Below, piece by piece: positions 1 to 6,145 of a stretch of DNA of 9,304 bases. The notes beneath the pieces are model-generated. The model was not told the DNA's origin, searched no databases, and saw nothing but the letters and a program-made list of their open reading frames with translations. The stretch covers positions 1-9,304 of the forward strand of contig DATLTM010000016.1 in the NCBI GenBank assembly GCA_035533615.1, given 5' to 3'. Every line of letters begins with the position of its first letter. Position 1 is the first letter of the stretch. Made by a program: the position numbers and the translations under genes. The stretch is from C7867-001 sp035533615. Lineage in GTDB: Bacteria > Patescibacteriota > Minisyncoccia > Phycocordibacterales > Phycocordibacteraceae.

Positions 1-657
1 CCGAAGGAATTTTCGAAGCGCATCGCCGCCGCAAAACCGATTGTTGAATTCTTCCTCGCCGAGCTTGCCGAACAGGAGCGCGATCCTCACCGGCTCCTGC
101 AGCTTGCCGAAGCCATCGTGCTCCCGCTTATCGCCGCACTGCCAAGTCCAATGGAGCGCGAACATTTCATACAATCAACGGCGCGTTCGCTCGGACTCTC
201 GGCCGAAGCCGTCCGCGAATCGGTCAATCGCCTGCCGAAATTTTCTGAAGCTGTTGGTGGTACCGCGAATGTGCGGAAGGAAGTGTCATCAGCTCGGTCG
301 TCGACAGAAATCCGCGCAGAGCAGCTCCTCGCCGTTGTCCACGTATATGAGGGCACGCCGCTTGCGGCGCGCGTCAAATCGGAGTATTGTCGTATCATTG
401 AAGCCCAAGAACTGCCGCCTCATATGCTTCCGGAATCGATCCTGTTCTCTACGGAACAGATGTTCGGCGAAGATCCGGATGAAAGGGCGGCAGACGAGCT
501 TCTTAGCGCCTTTGAAGAAGCGGTTATCCGCGAGGCGTATCAGGAAGCGGTAGCGAACTTGCGCAGAGCCGAAGCGTCGGGGAACGTCTCCCTGGTTGCC
601 GATGCACAGCACAGGTGTGCGGTGTTATCGATGCGTCTCGCGGCATTTGGCAACTGA
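1..657 (+). CDS. dnaG: DNA primase DnaG, C-terminal part (5' end outside window)
   Basis: The reading frame is open from base 1 and gives 218 residues ending in TGA at 655-657. The visible part begins just after where the TOPRIM catalytic core of primase would end. The first residues (PKEFSKRIAAAKPIVEFFL) match the helix that follows TOPRIM in DnaG. The rest is helical and charged, like the C-terminal helicase-binding region through which primase docks on DnaB at the replication fork. No zinc-binding or catalytic residue lies inside the window, so the call rests on this C-terminal pattern and on context. The gene lies 17 bases upstream of rpoD, and dnaG-rpoD is the classic macromolecular-synthesis arrangement. 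ATG codons at 41 and 118 are not real starts. Identity is fairly sure; the catalytic state cannot be judged. Confidence 0.8.
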   Translation, partial: PKEFSKRIAAAKPIVEFFLAELAEQERDPHRLLQLAEAIVLPLIAALPSPMEREHFIQSTARSLGLSAEAVRESVNRLPKFSEAVGGTANVRKEVSSARSSTEIRAEQLLAVVHVYEGTPLAARVKSEYCRIIEAQELPPHMLPESILFSTEQMFGEDPDERAADELLSAFEEAVIREAYQEAVANLRRAEASGNVSLVADAQHRCAVLSMRLAAFGN

Positions 658-674
658 TTTATTTTATTTTAGAT

Positions 675-1898
675 ATGGCAAAGAAATCAACCGCAAGAAA
701 AAAGAAGAAGGGCGCAAAAAAGCCGGTGAAGAAGCGAGTGGCAAAGCGTTTGCACGCCAAGAAGAAAGCGAAGACGTCCGTCCGTACGAGGAAGCACGCC
801 GCACGCGTTACCGCACGCCGCACACAGACGAATTCGCTGAAGGCGCTCTCGGCAGAGGCGCTTATTGAAAAGGGCAAGGAACGCGGCTATGTTACTTACA
901 ACGAGATTTTGAAATCGTTTCCGCATGTCGAGGAGGATGTCAGTTTCCTCGAATCGCTCTACGAGCGTCTGGCTACCGCCGGCGTCGATGTACTCGAGGG
1001 AGGTATGCTCGAGGACGCTGCCGACGAATATCTCGCGACGCGCAACATCAAGGATCGTCACTCGACCGGCTACGATTCCATACAAATTTACCTTCGCGAG
1101 ATCGGGCAATATCCGCTCCTCACCGCCGCAGAGGAGCGCGAGCTCGCGAAACGCATCGAGAAGAGCGATGCGGAGGCGCGCAATATTCTCGCGCGAAGCA
1201 ACCTGCGCCTCGTAGTCTCCATTGCGAAAAAATATGTTGGCCGCTCACCCGACCTCACCCTGCTTGACCTCATCCAGGAGGGAAACCTCGGGCTCTTCCG
1301 CGCGGTGGATAAATTCGATTGGAAGAAAGGGTATAAATTTTCAACGTACGCAACGTGGTGGATACGCCAGGCGATTACGCGCGCCTTGGCCGATCAGTCG
1401 CGCACCATTCGCATCCCCGTGCATATGGTGGAGACCATCGCGAAATATAAACAAGTCTCGCGTCGTCTCGCGCAGGTACTGGGGAGAGATCCGCAGGCGG
1501 AGGAAATCGCCGTGGAGATGGGCGTAGAGCCGGAGAAGATCTACCAGATAGAAAAGATCAATCAGGACACGCTTTCTCTCGAGAATCCCGTCGGTTCCGA
1601 TGACGACGAGAAATCAACGCTCGGGGATTTTATTCCCGACGATAAGATCCCCTCGCCCGTGCAGGAATCGTCCGAGCGTATCCTCGCCGAACAGGTGCGG
1701 GCTATCCTCAATGACCTCTCACCGAAAGAACGCAAGATTTTGGAAATGCGCCACGGTCTCATGGACGGCATCTACCATACGCTCGAGGAAGTCGGCAGGG
1801 AATTCGGCGTCACGCGCGAGCGCATTCGCCAAATTGAGGCAAAAGCATTGGAGAAAATCCGTATCCACGATAAAGCCCGTCACCTGAAGAGCTATTAG
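675..1898 (+). CDS. rpoD: Primary RNA polymerase sigma factor RpoD (sigma-70)
   Basis: This 407-residue protein is the housekeeping sigma factor that directs RNA polymerase to -10/-35 promoters. Residues 1-50 are an extremely basic tail (24 Lys or Arg). Residues about 55-108 look like region 1.1. Region 1.2 is near 132-163 (DSIQIYLREIGQYPLLT). Region 2 is 168-240, with the -10 recognition and melting segment GYKFSTYATWWIRQAITRAL. Region 3 spans about 247-330 and includes the finger DFIPDDKIPSP. Region 4 is 340-398, with the helix-turn-helix TLEEVGREFGVTRERIRQIE. The frame is open further upstream to an ATG at 615, but that overlaps dnaG. ATG 675 starts the typical MAKKSTARKKKK tail and is preferred. 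No Shine-Dalgarno precedes it; upstream is AT-rich (TTTATTTTATTTTAGAT). It ends in TAG, directly abutting the next ATG. The family call is very secure; the start is moderately secure. Confidence 0.96.
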   Translation: MAKKSTARKKKKGAKKPVKKRVAKRLHAKKKAKTSVRTRKHAARVTARRTQTNSLKALSAEALIEKGKERGYVTYNEILKSFPHVEEDVSFLESLYERLATAGVDVLEGGMLEDAADEYLATRNIKDRHSTGYDSIQIYLREIGQYPLLTAAEERELAKRIEKSDAEARNILARSNLRLVVSIAKKYVGRSPDLTLLDLIQEGNLGLFRAVDKFDWKKGYKFSTYATWWIRQAITRALADQSRTIRIPVHMVETIAKYKQVSRRLAQVLGRDPQAEEIAVEMGVEPEKIYQIEKINQDTLSLENPVGSDDDEKSTLGDFIPDDKIPSPVQESSERILAEQVRAILNDLSPKERKILEMRHGLMDGIYHTLEEVGREFGVTRERIRQIEAKALEKIRIHDKARHLKSY

Positions 1899-2453
1899 AT
1901 GCTCCGTATGGACCAGGCACAGGAAGTTATAGCGCTTGGACAACTCGTGCTGAAGTTCGCCGGTGTAGAGCGCATCACGTACCACGAAGACGGCAAGACG
2001 CGGGAGACTGATACCGATCACACAGTCATGCTCGGCATAATCGGTTGTAGCATTGCCGCGAAATTATATCCGCATCTCGATCTCGGCAGGGTCTCTCAAT
2101 ACGCGCTCGTTCACGATTTGGTGGAGGTGTATGCGGGAGATACGCCGACGGTCAATATTTCCTCGGAAGCGCGGGTGGATAAAGAAAAACGAGAGAAGAA
2201 AGCCCTGGCGAGAATAGAAAAGGAATTCACGGCATTTCCTTGGCTCGCTGAAACGATATTCTCCTACGAAGCGCTCGTTGATATAGAAGCACGCTTCATA
2301 AAGACGCTTGATAAGTGCATGCCGAAAATAACGCACATACTCAACAAGGGTGTGTATTTCAAAGAAACCGGCAAGGAGAGGCAAGAAATGGTGGCTGTTT
2401 TTCAACAGGCAACATGCAGATCTTGCGGGAGGATATGCAAAGGAATTTCCTGA
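1899..2453 (+). CDS. HD-domain phosphohydrolase (YfbR/HDDC2-like), probably frameshifted near its 3' end
   Basis: The 184-residue product has the metal-binding pattern of HD phosphohydrolases: H41 (in DTDH), H72-D73 (VHDLVEVYAGDT) and D138 (FIKTLDKCMP). The HD..E...GD.P signature is that of the YfbR/HDDC2 5'-deoxynucleotidase group, which dephosphorylates deoxynucleoside monophosphates; the substrate is inferred. ATG 1899 directly abuts the rpoD stop in the same frame; ATG 1908 is an alternative start. After residue 168 the sequence becomes QQATCRSCGRICKGIS, a Cys-rich tail unlike the family. The +1 frame continues plausibly with a helix of family type to TGA at 2518-2520. Removing one T from the run at 2398-2402 would give one 206-residue protein. 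The gene is therefore either truncated by a real indel, affected by a sequence error, or read by frameshifting. HD identity is secure; the true C-terminus is uncertain. Confidence 0.82.
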   Translation: MLRMDQAQEVIALGQLVLKFAGVERITYHEDGKTRETDTDHTVMLGIIGCSIAAKLYPHLDLGRVSQYALVHDLVEVYAGDTPTVNISSEARVDKEKREKKALARIEKEFTAFPWLAETIFSYEALVDIEARFIKTLDKCMPKITHILNKGVYFKETGKERQEMVAVFQQATCRSCGRICKGIS

Positions 2454-2520
2454 GTTAATAACGCTGGTGCGTATGCTCATGGACATAACGATAGAAGAGT
2501 GTTTTCCCGCGCCGCGGTGA
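2404..2520 (+). other. Displaced C-terminal segment of the HD phosphohydrolase (+1 frame)
   Basis: This frame reads NRQHADLAGGYAKEFPELI and then TLVRMLMDITIEECFPAPR before TGA at 2518. It makes sense as the missing last helix of the HD protein (segments like YAKEFPEL and LMDITIEE), whereas the annotated frame here gives a short Cys-rich tail. It joins the upstream frame exactly if one T of the five-T run at 2398-2402 is removed (VAVF then NRQ). It has no start codon or ribosome-binding site of its own, so I treat it as a continuation rather than a separate gene. Confidence 0.6.
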
Positions 2521-2549
2521 ACGGAGTTCCCGTGGATGTGCACGTCGGC

Positions 2550-2555
2550 TATACT
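2550..2555 (+). promoter_or_regulatory. Possible -10 element for a near-leaderless nuclease mRNA
   Basis: TATACT (5 of 6 to the TATAAT consensus) sits 6 bases before ATG 2562, which would place the transcription start at or next to the start codon. No Shine-Dalgarno is present, so leaderless initiation would be consistent. The matching -35 position (2527-2532, TTCCCG) is poor, so this is tentative. Confidence 0.3.
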
Positions 2556-2561
2556 TCTCCA

Positions 2562-3431
2562 ATGAAGCATACGCCGGCAGCTACGAAAACGAAGAAGAGG
2601 AAGAAGCGATTGCCTATAAAACACTGGAGCCATTCGTCTCTGATGGCGTTTTTGCGTAATCCACTCGCCTGGTACAAGCGGTACGTCGAGGAAATATATG
2701 ATACGCCAAGAACGCCCGCTGCGGTGGTTGGCAGCGCCGGCCATCGGGCACTTGAATATTTCTATAGCCTGCCTGGACGTGCAGACGCCAAAGAAATTGC
2801 GATACAGAAAGGTCTTGACTACATACGCGACATCGGCGACTTTGAAATTAAGTTTGGGAGCGTGACGACGCGCCGAGCAAAGAGGGAAAAAAGAAAGGCA
2901 ATGGAAGCTGACTACCTGCGGGCCATCGGGTATTATCTTGCGCGCCCGCCGAAACATAAAGTGCTTGGGGTGGAAGTGCGGGGCACGGTGGAGGTGGAAG
3001 GGCTCCCGCTCCCGATCAAGGCAATCTCGGATCTTGTCGTAGCATCGCGTATTGAAAAGGGCGCGGTGGACATCGTTGACCACAAATTCGTCACTTCGTT
3101 TAGCAAGGCAGGCGCGGCAAAGTCGCTGTTTGTCATTCAGGCCATTTTTAATTATTACACCGCCCGTGAACTCTTCGGGAAGCCGGTCCGGCGCTTCATC
3201 GTGTACGAATGCAAAAAGACGAGGAATGCGGACGGAAGTCCACAGATGCGGCGATACGAAATTGATTTTCGCGCGTGTACGGAGGATTTTTCAGTCTTTC
3301 ATCGGCTTATCAACGATGCGACGGAGGAGATTGCCCGAAAGCGCATTTATCTGCCGAACCCGTCCGACATGTTCGAAGGTGACAATTCGTTTGATATTTA
3401 TCGACTAGCGTTGGTTGGTGAGGATACGTGA
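2562..3431 (+). CDS. PD-(D/E)XK superfamily nuclease (RecB/Cas4-like fold)
   Basis: This 289-residue protein has the motif order of the RecB-like PD-(D/E)XK nucleases. An N-terminal SHSSLMAFLRNPLAWYKRY helix is followed by GSAGHRALEYF with H61, then E138 in GVEVRG. The core is D157 (AISDLVV) and D173-H-K175 (VDIVDHKF), followed by Q193 and Y198/Y199 in FVIQAIFNYYTAREL. In this family, D157, D173 and K175 coordinate metal and cut DNA. The four cysteines that hold the Fe-S cluster in Cas4 and AddB are absent, so it is a cluster-free type. The basic KTKKRKKRLPIK stretch at 9-20 may bind nucleic acid. The frame is open back to a GTG at 2499, but ATG 2562 is better because it clears the HD gene and follows a -10-like box. 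No cas genes or CRISPR are nearby. It is convergent with the DsbA-like gene 22 bases away. The fold is fairly sure; the role (repair or nucleic-acid processing) is unknown. Confidence 0.82.
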   Translation: MKHTPAATKTKKRKKRLPIKHWSHSSLMAFLRNPLAWYKRYVEEIYDTPRTPAAVVGSAGHRALEYFYSLPGRADAKEIAIQKGLDYIRDIGDFEIKFGSVTTRRAKREKRKAMEADYLRAIGYYLARPPKHKVLGVEVRGTVEVEGLPLPIKAISDLVVASRIEKGAVDIVDHKFVTSFSKAGAAKSLFVIQAIFNYYTARELFGKPVRRFIVYECKKTRNADGSPQMRRYEIDFRACTEDFSVFHRLINDATEEIARKRIYLPNPSDMFEGDNSFDIYRLALVGEDT

Positions 3432-3453
3432 TGCGTTCACGGCAAGCTTTGCA

Positions 3454-4125
3454 CTACTGTCCGAGTGCCTGGTCTACAAGCTGCTTTACCGCATCGTAGG
3501 AGTAAGCACCGTCCATCACGACGGGCGGGCGGCCGTTCGCGAGAATCAGTGAATACGGCGTCCCTCGGGCGCCGATAGCAAGGGCGTTCTGTCGGTCGGC
3601 CATGATCCTTGCGTCCAGCGTTGTCGAGGCGGTCGCGTAACAGGTCGCGAACGCGTCGCCCGAGAGGCCGACGCCCGCCGCGAGCGTTCCGTACTGTGAA
3701 GGATCGGCCGGCTGATTGGCGAAGAGCTCATCCGCAAACTTCCAGAATGCGTCATTGCCAGCGGTTTGCGCAACGCATTCTGCAGCGCGGGCATCCAAGA
3801 GTGCAGTGGGGTGGATTTCCGTCAGCGGGAATTCACGGAAGACCCAGGCGACCTGCCCGTTCGCTCCTTCACTTGCGATGATTTGGTGAAGCGTGTCATT
3901 AAAGCCCTTGCAATACTCGCAATCAAAGTCAGCGTATTCAACAATCATCACCTTCGCCGCGGGATTCCCAAGGATGTGGTCGGAGGCACTGACAGGACGT
4001 ACGAGAGAAGGATCACCTGTTCCGGAACTCGTCGTCGGTTCCTTCGCCGTCGAGAGGTATACCGCTCCCGCGACAATAATCCCACCGAAAACGATTGCGA
4101 TAGGGATCGTCAGTGAAGATTTCAT
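3454..4125 (-). CDS. Membrane-anchored DsbA-like thiol-disulfide oxidoreductase
   Basis: The 223-residue protein begins with a hydrophobic segment at 5-26 (LTIPIAIVFGGIIVAGAVYL), a signal anchor or uncleaved signal. A Ser/Thr/Gly linker follows, then a DsbA/thioredoxin-fold domain from about residue 48. The active site is C69-E-Y-C72 in EYADFDCEYCKGF. The cis-proline loop is GARGTPYSLI, with T189-P190. The catalytic domain would therefore face outward and oxidise or isomerise disulfides in exported proteins. Two further cysteines, C117 and C162, lie in the inserted helical domain and could form a second disulfide. It is the last gene of the hisS unit: its ATG overlaps the stop of the exonuclease gene as ATGA (4122-4125), which suggests translational coupling. 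I see no terminator in the 22 bases between its stop and the convergent nuclease gene. Family assignment is secure; redox direction is not. Confidence 0.9.
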   Translation of the reverse strand: MKSSLTIPIAIVFGGIIVAGAVYLSTAKEPTTSSGTGDPSLVRPVSASDHILGNPAAKVMIVEYADFDCEYCKGFNDTLHQIIASEGANGQVAWVFREFPLTEIHPTALLDARAAECVAQTAGNDAFWKFADELFANQPADPSQYGTLAAGVGLSGDAFATCYATASTTLDARIMADRQNALAIGARGTPYSLILANGRPPVVMDGAYSYDAVKQLVDQALGQ

Positions 4126-4712
4126 AGTTGCAGCGCGTGTGTCATCGCCGGTATCATTTGCTCTCCGCTTGCGGGAGCGGACCAGTGCGCAGTGTTGAGC
4201 TTGATCTCGCGGACATTACTCAAGTCTTTATACTTAAGAACGCCGTGCGCAAGCGCGTACTCATAAAGCTCGCGCGTGATCCGGACATCCTCTATACAAT
4301 ACTCGGCCACCTTGTCTTTCTTGCCCTCCTTCCACCACGCGCCGGCCTTGAGCCCGTCGCCGGATTTTCCGCGGCCCAAAGTCGCCTCTGCGAGCGTCTG
4401 GAGCCGTATGCGCCGGCCGAGCACCTTCTGCACCTCGGCAAGCAGATCAAGCGAACGGATATGCGAAAGATCCCCCGGGTAGTAGCGGTTTAGAAGCGGG
4501 ATATCAAACGTATCGGAATTGAAACCGATGAGAAGGTCGGTGCGCTCCAGTATCGGCCAGAGCCGGGGCAGCTCTTCTTTGAAATAGGAGGAGTATTCAT
4601 TCGTGAGAGAATCATGGATGGCGACGACGGTGAGTTCTTGCTCATTCACGTCGATGTGGCCGCGCACGGTTGAATCGGAAACGGACTCTATATCAAACGT
4701 GATAGCGCGCAT
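4122..4712 (-). CDS. DEDDy 3'-5' exonuclease, RNase H-like (DnaQ/YprB-type)
   Basis: The 196-residue product carries the three exonuclease motifs of the DEDD superfamily: TFDIES with D7 and E9, IGFNSDTFD with D70, and YCIEDVR with Y138 and D142. The Tyr four residues before the last Asp makes it the DEDDy subtype. These residues bind two metal ions and remove nucleotides from 3' ends. The overall look (FNSDTFDIPLLNRYY, LGRRIRLQTLAEATLG) is close to the YprB RNase H-like group rather than to the polymerase III epsilon subunit. The substrate, DNA or RNA, cannot be decided. It starts 4 bases after the hisS stop and overlaps the following oxidoreductase gene by ATGA, so the three are almost certainly cotranscribed. 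No Shine-Dalgarno precedes the ATG, so translation probably depends on coupling to hisS. Confidence 0.88.
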   Translation of the reverse strand: MRAITFDIESVSDSTVRGHIDVNEQELTVVAIHDSLTNEYSSYFKEELPRLWPILERTDLLIGFNSDTFDIPLLNRYYPGDLSHIRSLDLLAEVQKVLGRRIRLQTLAEATLGRGKSGDGLKAGAWWKEGKKDKVAEYCIEDVRITRELYEYALAHGVLKYKDLSNVREIKLNTAHWSAPASGEQMIPAMTHALQL

Positions 4713-4716
4713 ATCT

Positions 4717-5982
4717 CTAGCTACTGACGCGAAGTCTTGCGGGGAGCTCGGATATCGGAAGGCCGGTTTCCTCGCCGGTGGCGAGTATCTTCATGCGTAC
4801 CGTCTGGCTTGCAAGCTCATCCGCACCGTAGGCGATGAAAAGCGGTATGCCGCGCTTCACCGCGTCTTTTATTTGGTCGCCCAGCGCGCGGTCGGTGAGG
4901 TTGACGAAGACGCGGGAGCCCTGTGCGCGCAGCGTGTCGGCGAATGCCTGTGCGGCTGGAATATCGCTCGGCACGGGCGTGCCGAGATAGAGCTGCGGCG
5001 TATCGCCGCCTTTCGGCGTGAGCCCATGCGTTTCCAGAAAGTCGCCAAGAGGCACTTCGCCAATACCAAACCCGACGGCGGGGATAGAATCACCGCTGAA
5101 GAGTGCCAGCAAGCCGTCGTAGCGTCCGCCACCGAACATCGCTCGCGGGTTCGCCGGATTTGTGTCATACACTTCGAACACCATGCCGGTATAATAATCA
5201 AAACCGCGCGTAATACTGGCGTCAAAGATCACATTGCCAACACCGCGCGTTTTGATGGATTCGATGCGGTTAAGAAGTGCGCGCTTTTCGCTTGCCACCT
5301 CTGGTGCGGCGTCGGCATTGTCGATGAGAGCGAGCGGGTCGTTTGTTGTAATCGTCGCGGAGGCGACGGAAAAATCTTCCGGCGTCATTTTTTCTTTCTT
5401 GTCGAGAAGTCGCAAATACTGGCGGACCTGGTCATCTTTGAGTCCTGCGGCAGCACATGCGGCGTTCAGGAGCGTGCGCGAATTCATACGAATGACAAAA
5501 TCACTTTCGGCCGCGCCGAACGACTTGAGTATCGCCGAGGCGATTCGCACAATCTCAACGTCGGCTTCGCCCTCCGGAACACCAACGATATCAACGTCGG
5601 TCTGGTAGAACTCACGCAGGCGGCCTTTTTGCGGGCGCTCATAGCGGAAACGGTTGCCGATGGAGAACCAGCGCAGCGGGAGTGCAAGCTCGCGGCGTTT
5701 GTTGGCGACCATACGCGCCAGGGTCGGCGTCATTTCGGGACGGAGCGTCACACGTCTGTCGCCACGGTCCGTAAAGGTGTAGGTTTGCTCGTTTACGATT
5801 TCTTCAGAGGTCTTCGCTTCGTAGAGTTCGGCGCGCTCGAGTGGGGAGGCGTTGTACTCTTCGTAGCCCCAGAGGAGAAGCGTTGTACGGATGCGCGCGA
5901 ACATCGCTTCCATCTTCGCCCAGTCGGCTGGATAGAAGTCGCGGACGCCCTTATAGGCATCGGTTGGAAATCGTTCGGACAT
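4717..5982 (-). CDS. hisS: Histidine-tRNA ligase HisS
   Basis: This 421-residue class II aminoacyl-tRNA synthetase charges tRNA-His with histidine in the cytoplasm. Visible signatures are the opening KGVRDFYPADW, TLRPEMTPTLAR at 79-90, motif 2 at 103-126 (RWFSIGNRFRYERPQKGR then LREFYQ), the histidine-specific ITRGFDYYTG (R259 is the usual catalytic Arg), and FGGGRYDGLL at 283-292. The C-terminal anticodon-binding domain follows from about residue 328. Length is normal for the family. Motif 3 is unusual: GFGIGEVPLGDFL (304-316) lacks the Arg normally present in the GxERL-type signature. hisS leads a three-gene leftward unit. No Shine-Dalgarno precedes ATG 5982. A 469-residue reading frame on the opposite strand is only its shadow. 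Confidence 0.96.
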   Translation of the reverse strand: MSERFPTDAYKGVRDFYPADWAKMEAMFARIRTTLLLWGYEEYNASPLERAELYEAKTSEEIVNEQTYTFTDRGDRRVTLRPEMTPTLARMVANKRRELALPLRWFSIGNRFRYERPQKGRLREFYQTDVDIVGVPEGEADVEIVRIASAILKSFGAAESDFVIRMNSRTLLNAACAAAGLKDDQVRQYLRLLDKKEKMTPEDFSVASATITTNDPLALIDNADAAPEVASEKRALLNRIESIKTRGVGNVIFDASITRGFDYYTGMVFEVYDTNPANPRAMFGGGRYDGLLALFSGDSIPAVGFGIGEVPLGDFLETHGLTPKGGDTPQLYLGTPVPSDIPAAQAFADTLRAQGSRVFVNLTDRALGDQIKDAVKRGIPLFIAYGADELASQTVRMKILATGEETGLPISELPARLRVSS

Positions 5983-6023
5983 GATCCGAGTTTACCACGG
6001 ACCGCACGTTGACCTCACGGACC

Positions 6024-6053
6024 TTGGCATACTACCTATCCTATGTTTATAAT
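6024..6053 (+). promoter_or_regulatory. Sigma-70-type promoter for the unknown gene
   Basis: The -35 box is TTGGCA (6024-6029; 5 of 6 to TTGACA), the spacer is 18 bases, and the -10 box TATAAT (6048-6053) is a perfect match. Transcription would start near 6060, leaving a leader of about 86 bases before ATG 6146. This is the best-formed promoter in the window. Confidence 0.75.
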
Positions 6054-6098
6054 ACACGCCAGAAGCATCTTGATTCCGCTACGGACATAGTGCTTCAC

Positions 6099-6118
6099 CT
6101 CGTGCCATCCGGCACGGG
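6099..6118 (+). promoter_or_regulatory. Hairpin in the 5' leader of the unknown gene
   Basis: CTCGTGCC (6099-6106) pairs with GGCACGGG (6111-6118) across the loop ATCC. This gives 8 pairs, one of them G-U. It lies between the predicted transcription start and the Shine-Dalgarno, 14 bases upstream of the latter, so it could protect the mRNA or modulate ribosome access. No T-run follows, so it is not a terminator. Confidence 0.55.
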
Positions 6119-6132
6119 CAACCACTGTCAAC

Positions 6133-6137
6133 AGGAG
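6133..6137 (+). promoter_or_regulatory. Strong Shine-Dalgarno site of the unknown gene
   Basis: AGGAG lies 8 bases before ATG 6146, a textbook spacing that fixes this start codon. It stands out because most other genes in the window have no recognisable Shine-Dalgarno. Confidence 0.7.
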
Positions 6138-6145
6138 AAGCGCAC

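Larger units (their letters stand above)
5983..6145. promoter_or_regulatory. Divergent intergenic region between hisS and the unknown gene
   Basis: This 163-base gap must serve both directions. The rightward promoter is clear (6024-6053). For hisS, reading leftward, only a weak -10-like TAAACT about 9 bases before the ATG is visible, with no good -35. The AT-rich block near 6046-6055 could also work in both directions. I see no operator-like long palindrome apart from the leader hairpin at 6099-6118. Confidence 0.5.

Noticed and set aside
2064..3083. A 339-codon open frame on the minus strand across the HD and nuclease genes
   Set aside because: It crosses two recognisable plus-strand genes and encodes a His/Arg/Cys-rich, unstructured-looking product.
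2562..3431. Cas4 and a CRISPR-Cas locus
   Set aside because: The protein lacks the Fe-S cysteines of Cas4. I found no repeat-spacer array and no other cas gene in the window.
3432..3453. A terminator between the convergent nuclease and DsbA-like genes
   Set aside because: Only a 4-bp GTGA/TCAC stem without a T-run is present in the 22-base gap.
4603..6012. A 469-codon open frame on the plus strand opposite hisS
   Set aside because: It is the antisense shadow of a clear histidyl-tRNA synthetase. Its product is Cys/Arg/His-rich with no family resemblance.
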